Positions 24,116 to 33,488 of a DNA stretch of 64,000 nucleotides are shown here, piece by piece. Below the pieces are notes generated by a model. It had not been told where the DNA came from and made no database searches. It was given only the letters and a program-made list of their open reading frames with translations. Numbering within the stretch: the stretch's first letter is position 1; every line of letters starts with the position of its first letter. The position numbers were made by a program, and so were the translations under genes. The stretch spans positions 186,001 to 250,000 of the forward strand of contig NZ_AVBG01000003.1 of the NCBI RefSeq assembly GCF_000770675.1, given 5' to 3'. This DNA is from Pontibacillus chungwhensis BH030062 (GTDB taxonomy: Bacteria > Bacillota > Bacilli > Bacillales > BH030062).

Positions 24116-25101
24116 GTTTTCCTCATGCTTAGGCCTGTTAGGAAGGAGAGCATGGTGTGGACGGCGGCTTTGACGGTGAAGTCCCCGACGTCTTTAGTAG
24201 GGTCGAGACAGACGATGTCCATTGCTTGAACGTGGGGAGAGCTGCCTGCTAGTGTGATTGCTTCGAACAGTTCATCCGTTCGCATACCTCCTGGAGTTGA
24301 GGCTGGTGCCGCAGGTCCTTGTGTCATGTCGAGGACATCCATGTCGACTGTCATATAAATCATATCGACTTTTTTAGAAAGCTCCTTTATGGCTTCATTG
24401 ACGACAGACTCCATACCCATTTTCCTTGCCTCTCTCATCGTCACGTACCGTAAGCCAACTTGATCAGCATATGTTTTTAATGATTTCGCATTAAAGAATC
24501 CGTGCAATCCAATGTTATAAACATCTTCTCCTTTAACCGTCCCGCTTTCAATTAAGTTCCTAACAGGAGTGCCATTTGCTGGTCCGTACGTTTCAAGATC
24601 CCTCAAGTCAAAATGAGTATCAAACTGAAGGAGGCCGATGCGTTTATGCGGTTCAGCTCGTTTCATTCCTTTTATAAGCATAGCTGTAATGGAATGATCG
24701 CCTCCAAGGGTTAAAGGGATTGTATGAGGATGAACCTTTCGCCCCGTTTCCATAGCTTCTACAATGTGTCTGTGACACGTTTCAATATCGGTTACATGTT
24801 GCCTCGTATCACCAAGGTCAACAACCGTTAACGCTGATAGGTCTATATCGTAATCAATATTATAGGTTGAAAACGACTTCCAGGCTCTCCGCATAGCGTC
24901 TGGGTTTTCACTTGCCGCAGAAGCACTAATTGAAGACCTGCTAAGTGGTACCCCGAGAAGTGTCACATCAACATCGGACCATTCCATATCCCCATCTTCT
25001 GGAACCGTTCGGATCCAATGGTGGACTTTGGGATCTTCATTTACACTCCTATTCCACTTAAAAGAAGGGCGCTCAAGCTGAGGATACGGATAGTTCATCA
25101 T
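24112..25101 (-). CDS. hutG: Formimidoylglutamase
   Basis: 329 residues, arginase/agmatinase superfamily. It hydrolyses N-formimidoyl-L-glutamate to glutamate and formamide, the last step of the Bacillus histidine pathway. Manganese ligands are visible in GGDHSITAM (about residues 128-136), FDTHFDLRD (about 155-163, with His and two Asp) and TVDMDVLDMTQGPAAPAS (about 251-268). The start overlaps the hutI stop codon by 4 bp (ATGA), so the two are translationally coupled, and a GGGGG-type ribosome site lies in the end of hutI. The neighbouring hutI and hutU make the assignment firm. Confidence 0.93.
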   Translation of the reverse strand: MMNYPYPQLERPSFKWNRSVNEDPKVHHWIRTVPEDGDMEWSDVDVTLLGVPLSRSSISASAASENPDAMRRAWKSFSTYNIDYDIDLSALTVVDLGDTRQHVTDIETCHRHIVEAMETGRKVHPHTIPLTLGGDHSITAMLIKGMKRAEPHKRIGLLQFDTHFDLRDLETYGPANGTPVRNLIESGTVKGEDVYNIGLHGFFNAKSLKTYADQVGLRYVTMREARKMGMESVVNEAIKELSKKVDMIYMTVDMDVLDMTQGPAAPASTPGGMRTDELFEAITLAGSSPHVQAMDIVCLDPTKDVGDFTVKAAVHTMLSFLTGLSMRKT

Positions 25102-26369
25102 ACGAGGGCACCCCCTTTCACAACAACCTTTCCAGCTTTAATGACGGTATCGGTATGATTCACTCCATATCGGTACTGCAGTTGCATAAAGTTAGGTGTG
25201 TTATGAATGACTACATCTGCTTTTCTACCTTCAGAGAGGCTCCCTGCTACGTTTCCGCGACGAATGGCATGCGCAGCGTTCACTGTAGCTGCATTTAACA
25301 CTTCAGCAGGAGTCATTCCCATCTTCAAGCAGCCGAGGTTCATAATTAGAGGAAGAGAAACCGTCGGAGAGGAGCCTGGATTGCAATCAGTAGACAGTGC
25401 AACAGGTACCCCAGCGTCAATCATGCCACGACCATTAGCACTATCAGCCATTAAGAAAAAGGCAGTACCAGGTAATAACACACCCATTACCCCGCGCTCA
25501 GCCATCATCCTTACCCCTTCATCAGAGGCACGAAGTAAATGATCAGCCGATATGGCTCCTACTTCAGCGGCCAGTTCAGCTCCTTTGTAAGGTTCAATCT
25601 CATCTGCATGTATTTTAGGATGTAGACCATACGCCTTGCCGGCTTCTAAAATGCGCTTCGATTGTTCCGGCGTAAATACACCACGTTCACAAAATACATC
25701 GTTAAATTCAGCAAGACCGGATTCAGCTACTTTCGGAATCATATGATCAATGACGAGGTCTACAAAAGCATCCGTGTCCTCTTTATATTCAGGTGGTACT
25801 ACATGCGCTCCCATAAACGTACGAACAATATCAACTGGATGATCCTTGTGTAGCTCCGAAGCCACTTGAAGCTGACGCATTTCCACTTCAAGGTTCATTC
25901 CATAGCCACTCTTAGCTTCAACAGTTGTCACCCCGTGCAAAAGAAATTGATTGAGTCGTTCATAGCTCTCCTTATATAGTTCTTCTTCTGTCGCTTCTCT
26001 TGTTGCTCTTGTAGTGGCGTGGATACCGCCACCTGCATTCATAATTTCCATATACGTTTTCCCATTTAAGCGCATATCAAATTCATTTTCTCTTGTCCCC
26101 GCGTGAACAAGGTGCGTATGAGGATCGACAAGACCTGGTGTAACGAGTTTGCCTCGTGCGTCTATTACGTCCGCTTCTTCCACACGACTACCGAACTCCT
26201 CCACCAACTGTGTATCAGTACCAACACGTTTAATGACTCCTTCTTCGATCCACACACTTCCGTCCTCAATGACATTCAAGACATTCATTGCCTCTTGAGT
26301 GAGTGGGTCTCCTTGATCTTTCTGACCTGCGATTACTTGGCTAGCATGTCGAATAAAAATCGGCTTCAT
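25098..26369 (-). CDS. hutI: Imidazolonepropionase
   Basis: 423 residues, amidohydrolase superfamily. It opens the imidazolone ring to give N-formimidoylglutamate. The metal-binding HxH is in GLVDPHTHLVHAGTRENEF (about residues 73-91), and later ligands are in KIHADEIEP and LSTDCNPGSSPT (about 325-336). The ribosome site AAGGAGG is 7 nt before ATG. It follows hutU by 14 bp and overlaps hutG, forming one operon. Confidence 0.95.
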   Translation of the reverse strand: MKPIFIRHASQVIAGQKDQGDPLTQEAMNVLNVIEDGSVWIEEGVIKRVGTDTQLVEEFGSRVEEADVIDARGKLVTPGLVDPHTHLVHAGTRENEFDMRLNGKTYMEIMNAGGGIHATTRATREATEEELYKESYERLNQFLLHGVTTVEAKSGYGMNLEVEMRQLQVASELHKDHPVDIVRTFMGAHVVPPEYKEDTDAFVDLVIDHMIPKVAESGLAEFNDVFCERGVFTPEQSKRILEAGKAYGLHPKIHADEIEPYKGAELAAEVGAISADHLLRASDEGVRMMAERGVMGVLLPGTAFFLMADSANGRGMIDAGVPVALSTDCNPGSSPTVSLPLIMNLGCLKMGMTPAEVLNAATVNAAHAIRRGNVAGSLSEGRKADVVIHNTPNFMQLQYRYGVNHTDTVIKAGKVVVKGGALV

Positions 26370-26383
26370 ATCCGTTCCTCCTT

Positions 26384-28051
26384 CTATTGATCTAGCATTG
26401 GAATGTTTACACCTTTGTCTTTAGCCGTTTGAATTGCAAGATCATATCCAGCGTCTGCATGCCTTGCAATGCCCATGCCAGGGTCTGTTGTTAACACCCG
26501 CTCTAATCTTACTTCTGCATCTTTCGTTCCATCAGCAACAATGACCATACCTGCATGGATGGAATACCCCATCCCTACGCCACCACCATGATGAACGGAT
26601 ACCCAACTGGCTCCGCCAACGCTATTGATCATCGCATTTAAAATTGGCCAATCTGCTACAGCATCACTGCCATCTTTCATCCCTTCTGTTTCCCTGTTTG
26701 GTGAAGCGACAGATCCTGAATCCAAATGATCTCGACCTATTACAATCGGGGCTTTTAGCTCTCCATTCCTAACCATATCGTTAATGATTTTGCCAAATCG
26801 AGCTCGTTCGCCGTATCCAAGCCAACAAATCCTTGATGGCAATCCTTGAAACTGAATCTTCTCTCTTGCCATTTTAATCCAATTACACAAGTGTTTATTG
26901 TCACTGAACTCTCGTAAAATCACTTCATCCGTTTTATAAATATCTTCAGGATCCCCAGATAACGCCACCCACCTGAAAGGACCTTTCCCTTCACAAAACT
27001 GCGGACGAATATAAGCAGGGACAAAGCCAGGGAAATCAAAGGCATCCTCTACACCTTCCTCTTTGGCCACTTGCCTGATGTTGTTTCCGTAATCAAATGT
27101 GATGGCTCCCTTCTGCTGCATCTGAAGCATCGCTTTCACATGTTTCGCCATCGATTTCTTAGAAGCCGCCACGTATGTCTTTGGATCATCCTTACGCCAG
27201 GAGTTGGCTTTTTCGAGGGAGGTATATTCAGGAATGTATCCATTTAACGGATCATGAGCCGATGTTTGATCCGTGAGAACATCTGGTATAAATGAACGGT
27301 CAAGCATAGTAGGTAGGATTTCACATGCATTCCCTAGCAAGCCAATAGAAAGGGCTTCCCCTTTATTTTTGGCATCCTGCGCTAGTTGAATTGCTTCATC
27401 CAATGTTTCAACCATTGTATCGACATAGCCTGTATCAAGGCGTTTCTGAATTCTTGATCGATCCACTTCGATGGCAATACAAACACCACCGTTCAGTGTC
27501 ACAGCTAAAGGTTGGGCCCCGCCCATTCCACCAAGACCCGCTGTCACCGTGATGGTTCCTTTCAAGGATCCACCGAAATGTTGCTTAGCCGCTTCGGCGA
27601 ACGTTTCATACGTCCCCTGCACAATGCCCTGACTCCCAATATAGATCCAACTGCCAGCTGTCATCTGGCCATACATCATGAGCCCCTTTTGGTCTAGCTC
27701 ATGAAAATGGTCCCAATTTGCCCAGGCTGGAACGAGGTTAGAATTTGCTAGTAAAACGCGAGGCGCATCCTTATGTGACGTAAAAACGGCCACAGGTTTC
27801 CCTGATTGAATGAGCATCGTTTCATCGTTCTCTAAATCTTGAAGCGTTTTCACTATTGCGTTGAATGACTCTTGATTTCTGGCAGCCTTCCCAATCCCTC
27901 CGTACACTACGAGGTCTTCCGGACGCTCTGCTACTTCTGGGTCTAAATTGTTTAAAAGCATTCTGAGAGCGGCTTCTTGAATCCATCCTTTTGTATGAAG
28001 CGTTGATCCTGTTGGACTTTTGATGGGCTGATTTGCTTTTAATCGTTCCAT
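26384..28051 (-). CDS. hutU: Urocanate hydratase
   Basis: 555 residues, full length (about 552 in B. subtilis). It converts urocanate to imidazolonepropionate using tightly bound NAD+. The dinucleotide-binding glycines are in [16 protein letters not shown] (about residues 172-187), and the conserved cysteine segment [18 protein letters not shown] lies near 404-421. The ATG at 28051 is 8 nt after AAGGA; the ATG three codons upstream overlaps that site. First gene of hutU-hutI-hutG. The operon has no hutH (histidase) or hutP in the positions they hold in B. subtilis, so urocanate or an unlinked hutH must supply the substrate. Confidence 0.95.
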   Translation of the reverse strand: MERLKANQPIKSPTGSTLHTKGWIQEAALRMLLNNLDPEVAERPEDLVVYGGIGKAARNQESFNAIVKTLQDLENDETMLIQSGKPVAVFTSHKDAPRVLLANSNLVPAWANWDHFHELDQKGLMMYGQMTAGSWIYIGSQGIVQGTYETFAEAAKQHFGGSLKGTITVTAGLGGMGGAQPLAVTLNGGVCIAIEVDRSRIQKRLDTGYVDTMVETLDEAIQLAQDAKNKGEALSIGLLGNACEILPTMLDRSFIPDVLTDQTSAHDPLNGYIPEYTSLEKANSWRKDDPKTYVAASKKSMAKHVKAMLQMQQKGAITFDYGNNIRQVAKEEGVEDAFDFPGFVPAYIRPQFCEGKGPFRWVALSGDPEDIYKTDEVILREFSDNKHLCNWIKMAREKIQFQGLPSRICWLGYGERARFGKIINDMVRNGELKAPIVIGRDHLDSGSVASPNRETEGMKDGSDAVADWPILNAMINSVGGASWVSVHHGGGVGMGYSIHAGMVIVADGTKDAEVRLERVLTTDPGMGIARHADAGYDLAIQTAKDKGVNIPMLDQ

Positions 28052-28132
28052 TGTAATCATCCTTTTTCACTTAATTTTCTGTCTAATTACACTATATCGA
28101 ATGAAAAAGATCGTTAGAATGTCGAAAAAACA

Positions 28133-28164
28133 TAAAAAAATACACATACATTAGGTGTATGTGC
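28133..28164 (-). terminator. Terminator between the AraC-type regulator and hutU
   Basis: CACATACA/TGTATGTG with a TTAGG loop; seven T residues follow on the minus strand. It separates the regulator transcript from the hut operon. Confidence 0.85.
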
Positions 28165-28208
28165 ATCTCATTCGACCATCTCATCAAATTAATGATCGAT
28201 TAATTGGG

Positions 28209-29693
28209 TTATGATCTCAATTTTTGATTACGGTATGTACTAGGGCTCATCCCTGTTGCTTCTTTGAATTTCCGGCTAAAATGATTGGCCTGAGAAAACC
28301 CTACATGTTCAGCAATCTGCTGAATCGGTTCTTTTGAGGATGCTAACAAAACTTTTGCTTCATTCATACGAATATGTAACAAAATCTCTCGATAAGACCG
28401 ATCTTTTCGGTCCTTTATTAACGTGCTAATATATGACGGATTACGATTCACCGATCGAGCCACCTCCACAAGCGATAAACTCGGGTTAGCAAAGTGTGTC
28501 TTCATATAACCAAGGCAACTCTCTACCACATCGTAATGATCGATCTCCTTTTCTTCTACCTCCTCCACAACCAGACTCATAAACAAAAGCATATCTTGCA
28601 CAATCTTATAGAGAAGACGGTGATGAAGAATGGATTCAAACACACCTTGATATCGCTCTTCTAATCGTTTGTCCTCATCAAGATGATGAGTCTTCATAAA
28701 ACGCCTTACCTGAGCTAGTATGCTCGTTAGACGTGTTTTTAACAAGCCAGGATCAGGATATGGAGGTATAACATGAAGGAATGAACCATACATCCAATCT
28801 TTCATGCGGTTTTGATCCTTCTTCTTAAGTATATCTTCCCATTCGACTTGCTCACTTGGACTAAGAAATGGATCTAAATATCGCCAATTTACTGGTTCTT
28901 CAAGAGCCATCACATGACGAAATCCTTTATAAAAAAAGAGTTCAACGCCCTTCTTCACATCCTGATACTGGTGATAGATACTATTATCGTTAAGCGCGGT
29001 TGCTGGTAAGGAAATCCCTATGGAGCCTTTCGAGCTATCATGCCAATCCCTTAAAAAACGCCTGGCTTCATCGATAACAAGATTCCGATCCGAAGAAGGG
29101 TAAAGGCAGATGATTCGATCGCTTAGTGGCAATACCGTAACCGGATACTGAAAAGGGTAGGATTGGAGCGAGTGGTGGAGAGACTTTAGACCACGTGAGT
29201 ACTCAGGTTGTACTAAGAAAAGGGTGAGATTTTCGTTCAAAGCAGGGGAATCTTTTACAAAGAGAGCATGATAAAGAAAGTGATGATCGTCAAGCTTTTC
29301 AACACTTGATTCTTTCGAACGTTGAGACTCTATATCTAATAAACTTTTCTTTAATATACTCTGTAGTTGCATAGGCGATAAAGGTTTCATAAGTAGCTTC
29401 TCGACCTGAAGCTCGATCGCTTCCATCGCTCTAGCGAAAGTCGCTTCAGTTGTAGTAGCGACCACCTTTATGACGTAGTCCGCAAGACGCCATTTCATTT
29501 CACTAAACGAATTCTCGTTCATCATATCAAGTTCGAGTATGATTACGTGCGGACGTTCAGACTCGATCATGCTTAAGGTTTCTTTTAATGTACTTGATAG
29601 TAAAACAGAAGAAAAGGGTAGAGAAGACGATGTGACAAGCCATCGCATCCCATATCTTTCTGTTTCATCCCGATCCGCAATTAACAGTTTCAA
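28209..29693 (-). CDS. Orphan response regulator with AraC-type DNA-binding domain
   Basis: 494 residues, the architecture of YesN-type regulators: receiver domain (about 1-120), a long middle region (about 130-390) and two AraC helix-turn-helix units (about 395-492, ending VGFSQANHFSRKFKEATGMSPSTYR). The receiver is degenerate. The position after the third strand is Glu54 (IILE) instead of the phosphoacceptor Asp, and the acidic pocket reads ADRDE. Thr80 and Lys103 are kept. It may therefore work without phosphorylation. There is no histidine kinase beside it. I chose the TTG at 29693, 6-7 nt after GGGAG; a TTG five codons upstream is possible. It lies directly upstream of hutU but is separated by a terminator. 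Confidence 0.85.
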   Translation of the reverse strand: MKLLIADRDETERYGMRWLVTSSSLPFSSVLLSSTLKETLSMIESERPHVIILELDMMNENSFSEMKWRLADYVIKVVATTTEATFARAMEAIELQVEKLLMKPLSPMQLQSILKKSLLDIESQRSKESSVEKLDDHHFLYHALFVKDSPALNENLTLFLVQPEYSRGLKSLHHSLQSYPFQYPVTVLPLSDRIICLYPSSDRNLVIDEARRFLRDWHDSSKGSIGISLPATALNDNSIYHQYQDVKKGVELFFYKGFRHVMALEEPVNWRYLDPFLSPSEQVEWEDILKKKDQNRMKDWMYGSFLHVIPPYPDPGLLKTRLTSILAQVRRFMKTHHLDEDKRLEERYQGVFESILHHRLLYKIVQDMLLFMSLVVEEVEEKEIDHYDVVESCLGYMKTHFANPSLSLVEVARSVNRNPSYISTLIKDRKDRSYREILLHIRMNEAKVLLASSKEPIQQIAEHVGFSQANHFSRKFKEATGMSPSTYRNQKLRS

Positions 29694-29709
29694 CGACTTC
29701 TCTCCCAAC

Positions 29710-30234
29710 TTATTTGTGTTTTTGGATATAACCCAAAATCTCTTTATTTTGAAAAGACCATTTGGGATAAGTGCGAATAGACCTTGAGAATGCTTGATCC
29801 ATATATCCCTCTTTACGCTTTACAACAGGAGATTCATAGATCGTACCAAAGGGATCATTATAATAGATGACAAGCTCAAGCTCATTGACATTTGAATCAG
29901 ATATATCTTCTTGAAGCGGTATATCGAGATTTATTGTGAAAGCGCCTGTCTCTGATGTGATAAATTGCTTTGGAGCAGCTTTCTCTATGCGCTCTCTGCC
30001 CTCCCATTTCCCTAACAAATACACTACAGGCGCTACAGAATTTCCATAAGCATGGCACGTAACTTCTATATGTAGGTGATTATCGCTCTCTTTAACCTCG
30101 TAATTTTCGACCATAATAACAGGGGCTCCCTCTCTTACAGTCGCCATTCTAATTCGGTAATAAATATACCAAAAAAGGATAATAAAAAGAGCAACGACAA
30201 ATAGAAATAAGAACGCATTCATTTGAACAGACAC
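29710..30234 (-). CDS. Membrane-anchored protein with beta-rich soluble domain, unknown
   Basis: 174 residues. One N-terminal membrane helix (about 5-25, AFLFLFVVALFIILFWYIYY) with a basic following segment, then a soluble domain (about 35-165) with alternating strand patterns (HLHIEVTCHAYGNSVAPVVYLLGKW, FTINLDIPLQED, ELELVIYYNDPFG). The pattern is like an immunoglobulin-type or arrestin-like sandwich, but the family is not recognised. The start is GTG at 30234, 6 nt after GGAGG. Its stop lies 16 bp before the regulator start, so the pair form an operon and the protein could be the regulator's signal input; that is inference. Confidence 0.65.
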   Translation of the reverse strand: MSVQMNAFLFLFVVALFIILFWYIYYRIRMATVREGAPVIMVENYEVKESDNHLHIEVTCHAYGNSVAPVVYLLGKWEGRERIEKAAPKQFITSETGAFTINLDIPLQEDISDSNVNELELVIYYNDPFGTIYESPVVKRKEGYMDQAFSRSIRTYPKWSFQNKEILGYIQKHK

Positions 30235-30308
30235 TGGCATCCTCCTTCCTTAACACCTTTAAACGTAAAGATCCAAAGTCCATTTCAAACTTTGCACATT
30301 ATAAACGA

Positions 30309-31634
30309 TTAATTGAGATGATCTTTTAAAAAGGTTACAATGCCTGCCATTAATCCTTCGGCTAGAGGGATTTCAGGGTCCTCGTAGGCCTTCAAGTTTC
30401 CTTCACGGTCTTTTGGGGCATCTTTTAGAACATGATTCATCCCCTCAATTTCTAAAAGTTCCGCTTCAGGTTGAGCTTCCGCCAACATTTCTGCTTCCTT
30501 AGGTGGAACTTGCAAATCATGGGTCCCACTCACTATAAGAGTTGGAATGGAGAGCTCTTGAATTTGTTTAGCAGGGTCATACTCCATCCAAGATCGTAGA
30601 AAGGGCTGGACAGATGGTCTGAATGTGGATTGCAAAGACTCAGGTATATCTTTAACAACTTCTCCTTTTTTGATCTCTTCGACGATTCTTTTACTCTCTT
30701 CATACAACTCTCCTGGTAATGCTCGTTGGAGCTGGTCAAGAAGAGCTTTATCAAATGATCTCCCTACACCTGCTAAGGACACATACGCTCCTGCCTCCGA
30801 GTCTTTAGCTGATAGCATCCCAACAAGTGACCCCTGACTATGCCCGATGACACCAACACTTGTAAATCGGTCATCCTGGCCAAGTTTCTCTATCCATAGG
30901 CTTGCATCATCCACAAACTGGTCAAAGCGAAGGTCGGCTTCATTTATGACGGAAGCATTCTTCCCAGCTCCGCGTTTGTCATAACGAAGGCTTGCGATTC
31001 CCTCTTCTTTAAGGGATTCAGCAATTTTAAGGAGACTATCATTCTCCCCGGGTAACTGGGCTGAGTTCCCGTCTCGGGTCGTAGGACCTGATCCAGGAAT
31101 GATAAGCACCACGGGAAATTCTGATTGGTTATCTGGTGTCATCAGCGCACCAGTTAGGGTTCCCATTTCTGTTTCAATAGATAAAAAGGTTTCGTCTTTG
31201 TTCGCTTTGGGATCACTCGTACCTTTCCCTTTCTCTAAAGTGAACGGGAAACTTTGTCCCGATTGGACGAATGTACCTGAGATTGTATCCCCTTCAACAG
31301 TTCCGTCAAATGTCATTGGCGTACCGGACAATGGCATCTGGAATTTAACCCCATCTCCATTTAACTCAATATTTTCTAAACCGAAGTCTTCAATTTGTTG
31401 CTTGGGTATATCAATCGTTCCGTTTAGTTCCTCATCCTTATTAAATTCTACAATTATTTGAAGTGCTCCATCGGGAACTTCAATCTCCCCGTTCCATGTA
31501 CCTACTACTTCTTCTGCTTTAACCGTCTCCTCTTTATCCTCAGGCGGGGACTCTTCTTTTTTGTCTTCATCAGAACAAGCCGCGAGAATAACGAGCATAA
31601 CCCCTAATGCCATGAGGGAAAACTTTTTCAACAT
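30309..31634 (-). CDS. Lipoprotein alpha/beta hydrolase
   Basis: 441 residues. Lipobox LAAC (about Cys20) with an acidic linker, an N-terminal beta-rich domain (about 45-150, with WNGEIEVPDGALQIIVEF and GTISGTFVQSGQSFPFTLEKG) and a C-terminal alpha/beta hydrolase (about 165-440). The nucleophile is in GHSQGS, the acid in SGTHDLQVP and the His in GMNHVLKDAP. It should be an esterase or peptidase held on the outer membrane face. The substrate is unknown. The start ATG at 31634 is 9 nt after AAGGGAG; the longer frame has no better site. It follows the iminopeptidase-like gene by 34 bp and may be in its operon. Confidence 0.82.
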   Translation of the reverse strand: MLKKFSLMALGVMLVILAACSDEDKKEESPPEDKEETVKAEEVVGTWNGEIEVPDGALQIIVEFNKDEELNGTIDIPKQQIEDFGLENIELNGDGVKFQMPLSGTPMTFDGTVEGDTISGTFVQSGQSFPFTLEKGKGTSDPKANKDETFLSIETEMGTLTGALMTPDNQSEFPVVLIIPGSGPTTRDGNSAQLPGENDSLLKIAESLKEEGIASLRYDKRGAGKNASVINEADLRFDQFVDDASLWIEKLGQDDRFTSVGVIGHSQGSLVGMLSAKDSEAGAYVSLAGVGRSFDKALLDQLQRALPGELYEESKRIVEEIKKGEVVKDIPESLQSTFRPSVQPFLRSWMEYDPAKQIQELSIPTLIVSGTHDLQVPPKEAEMLAEAQPEAELLEIEGMNHVLKDAPKDREGNLKAYEDPEIPLAEGLMAGIVTFLKDHLN

Positions 31635-31668
31635 GGTTCTCATCTCCCTTCTTCTATTCATTTTACTG

Positions 31669-32484
31669 TTATTTAATCTCCATAAATTCTTTTAATAAGT
31701 GATTCATCATCTCAGGGCATTCAATAAAACTCCAGTGCCCACATTCATCTAATCGAATCACCTGAGCTTTGGGAATCACGTGTTTCACTGTTTTCAAAAC
31801 TTTCTCAGGTGAAAGAAGGTCATGACTTCCCTGGACAATTCGAATAGGAATCGATTGTAGTTCATGAGCAAATGGCCTAAGGTTGTAATGCTTTATGATG
31901 TCTTTACCGATTTGTTCATTCGCTTGTTGATTAAAGGCCATCGGTTTTTTTCTTATTAAAGATGCTGGCTCATAAACGTAATAAGGCTCAATTAAATCCA
32001 TAACTTGATCTGAATTTCCTTTTCGCTCATGATAGAGAAACTTTAAGCGATCTTGAACATTCATACGTCTGATTAACTGTTTAGGAAATTCCTTATATCC
32101 TCTGGCATCTACACCGATTGCTGCTGTTAAGAACAGTTTCTTAACGCGTGTGGGATACATACTAGCGTACTGTAATGCAAGTATAGAACCCCAGGATTCA
32201 CCCACGAGCGTCATTTGTCCAAGCCCCCACACCTTGCGTAGGGCTTCAAGCGTTTCTACTTCTTCATGGATGCTGTATTCGTCATCAGATGGTGCATCAG
32301 AACGCCCGCACCCTTTTTGATCATATAGCAGAAGGTGGTAGTCTTCTGCTAAGGGTTCGATATGGGGAAGAAAGACCCTATGACTTGCACCTGGTCCTCC
32401 ATGCAAGAAAAGAATCGGCTCTCCTGAACCAAACTGTTTTGTATAAATATTACACCCTCGCACGTGTTCAAATTGTTTTAACAC
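31669..32484 (-). CDS. Alpha/beta hydrolase, proline iminopeptidase-like
   Basis: 271 residues. The oxyanion motif HGGPG (about residues 29-33) and the nucleophile motif GESWGS are those of peptidase family S33 (proline iminopeptidase group), with the acid in GSHDLLSP and the His in CGHWSFIE. Likely a cytoplasmic aminopeptidase or esterase. I chose GTG at 32484, 11 nt after GAGGAG; the GTG at 32496 overlaps the upstream stop and leaves no spacing. The GAGGAG sits in the last codons of the acetyltransferase gene, so the two are tightly coupled. Confidence 0.82.
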   Translation of the reverse strand: MLKQFEHVRGCNIYTKQFGSGEPILFLHGGPGASHRVFLPHIEPLAEDYHLLLYDQKGCGRSDAPSDDEYSIHEEVETLEALRKVWGLGQMTLVGESWGSILALQYASMYPTRVKKLFLTAAIGVDARGYKEFPKQLIRRMNVQDRLKFLYHERKGNSDQVMDLIEPYYVYEPASLIRKKPMAFNQQANEQIGKDIIKHYNLRPFAHELQSIPIRIVQGSHDLLSPEKVLKTVKHVIPKAQVIRLDECGHWSFIECPEMMNHLLKEFMEIK

Positions 32485-32492
32485 TTCGTGAT

Positions 32493-33314
32493 TCACTCCT
32501 CATATGTCTGGTCGTAAGAATGAAGCCACCTGACTGCAAAATCAACACTTTGCTTCATTGGGAAAAGCTTCGATTCCGCTGAACCTATAAAACCTTTAGT
32601 AACGGAGATGTGTTTTTCTAAGCTATTACCAATTCCTTCAAACAACTCCTCACGAAAAACGATATCTTCATATACTTTCCAAACCCGCTCCCCTTGAACC
32701 AATAATGGAGCACCTTTATTGATTTTCTTCTGATATGGTACACGGTACTCAGCCAAGTGAAAGGCTGTTGCTGTATCATATCCCGTTCCGATAAAAAGAA
32801 TATAGGCACCTTCATTATATAACTTTCCAAGAGGTGATTCTTCACCCAAACCATTATGTAAAGGGTGATCAGAAAGAATTGCATCGGCTCTATCCCCCCA
32901 TGCTATAAAAGAAACAGCCGGGTGATCACTACGTTTGACGTTCGGAAACGTTCTAAAGAGTTCGACAATGCTCCCCATTCCTAATGTAGGTGTGATAACA
33001 GGATCATAAGCAGGCATCGTATCTCTTATCGTTTGCCACCACTTTTCAGGTACCGGTGGATTCTCCCATTCAGATGGATCAGATAATACCGGGGATTGGG
33101 CAGGCATAACAATGGTTCCTTGTTCAGTTATGACATCCATCAATGCTTGGACGACCGCTACCGCCCCTCCATTTGTCCAGCCAATCTCCGACAAGGACGA
33201 ATGGACAAGAATCGTCATCCCCTCCTCTATACCCATATTGGTCAAATCATTCTTTAATGTTTCTCTTGTTCTCGGCTCTTTTGTGCGTTCTATTATTAAC
33301 TTTTCCTTAGACAT
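32493..33314 (-). CDS. Aminoglycoside N3-acetyltransferase family protein (YokD-like)
   Basis: 273 residues, the usual AAC(3) family length. Family landmarks are VHSSLSEIGWTNGG (about 37-50), the IVMPAQSP segment (about 69-76), and HPAVSFIAWGDRA with HPLHNGLGEESPLGKLYN (about 133-168), the conserved His/Glu region. The family transfers acetyl groups from acetyl-CoA; chromosomal Bacillus members such as YokD are not proven resistance enzymes, so a housekeeping substrate is as likely as an antibiotic. The ribosome site GAGGGG is 8 nt before ATG. Confidence 0.87.
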   Translation of the reverse strand: MSKEKLIIERTKEPRTRETLKNDLTNMGIEEGMTILVHSSLSEIGWTNGGAVAVVQALMDVITEQGTIVMPAQSPVLSDPSEWENPPVPEKWWQTIRDTMPAYDPVITPTLGMGSIVELFRTFPNVKRSDHPAVSFIAWGDRADAILSDHPLHNGLGEESPLGKLYNEGAYILFIGTGYDTATAFHLAEYRVPYQKKINKGAPLLVQGERVWKVYEDIVFREELFEGIGNSLEKHISVTKGFIGSAESKLFPMKQSVDFAVRWLHSYDQTYEE

Positions 33315-33488
33315 ATCGCTTTCCCCTCTTTGATGAAATCTACATTATTTTCTCATAATTCAATCTTTTAAAAAAGAAGGATGACGTAATATTTTCCCAT
33401 AGAATACAGTTCTGTTTACAAGCCACACAAAAGGGTAAACCATTAGGAAAAGCCGACTTTAACATATTGATATTAGGAGGTTAGCCAC

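Noticed and set aside
28052-28132. CcpA cre site or HutP-type antiterminator before hutU
   Set aside because: No sequence close enough to the cre consensus and no HutP-type repeated NAG motifs before a terminator were seen.
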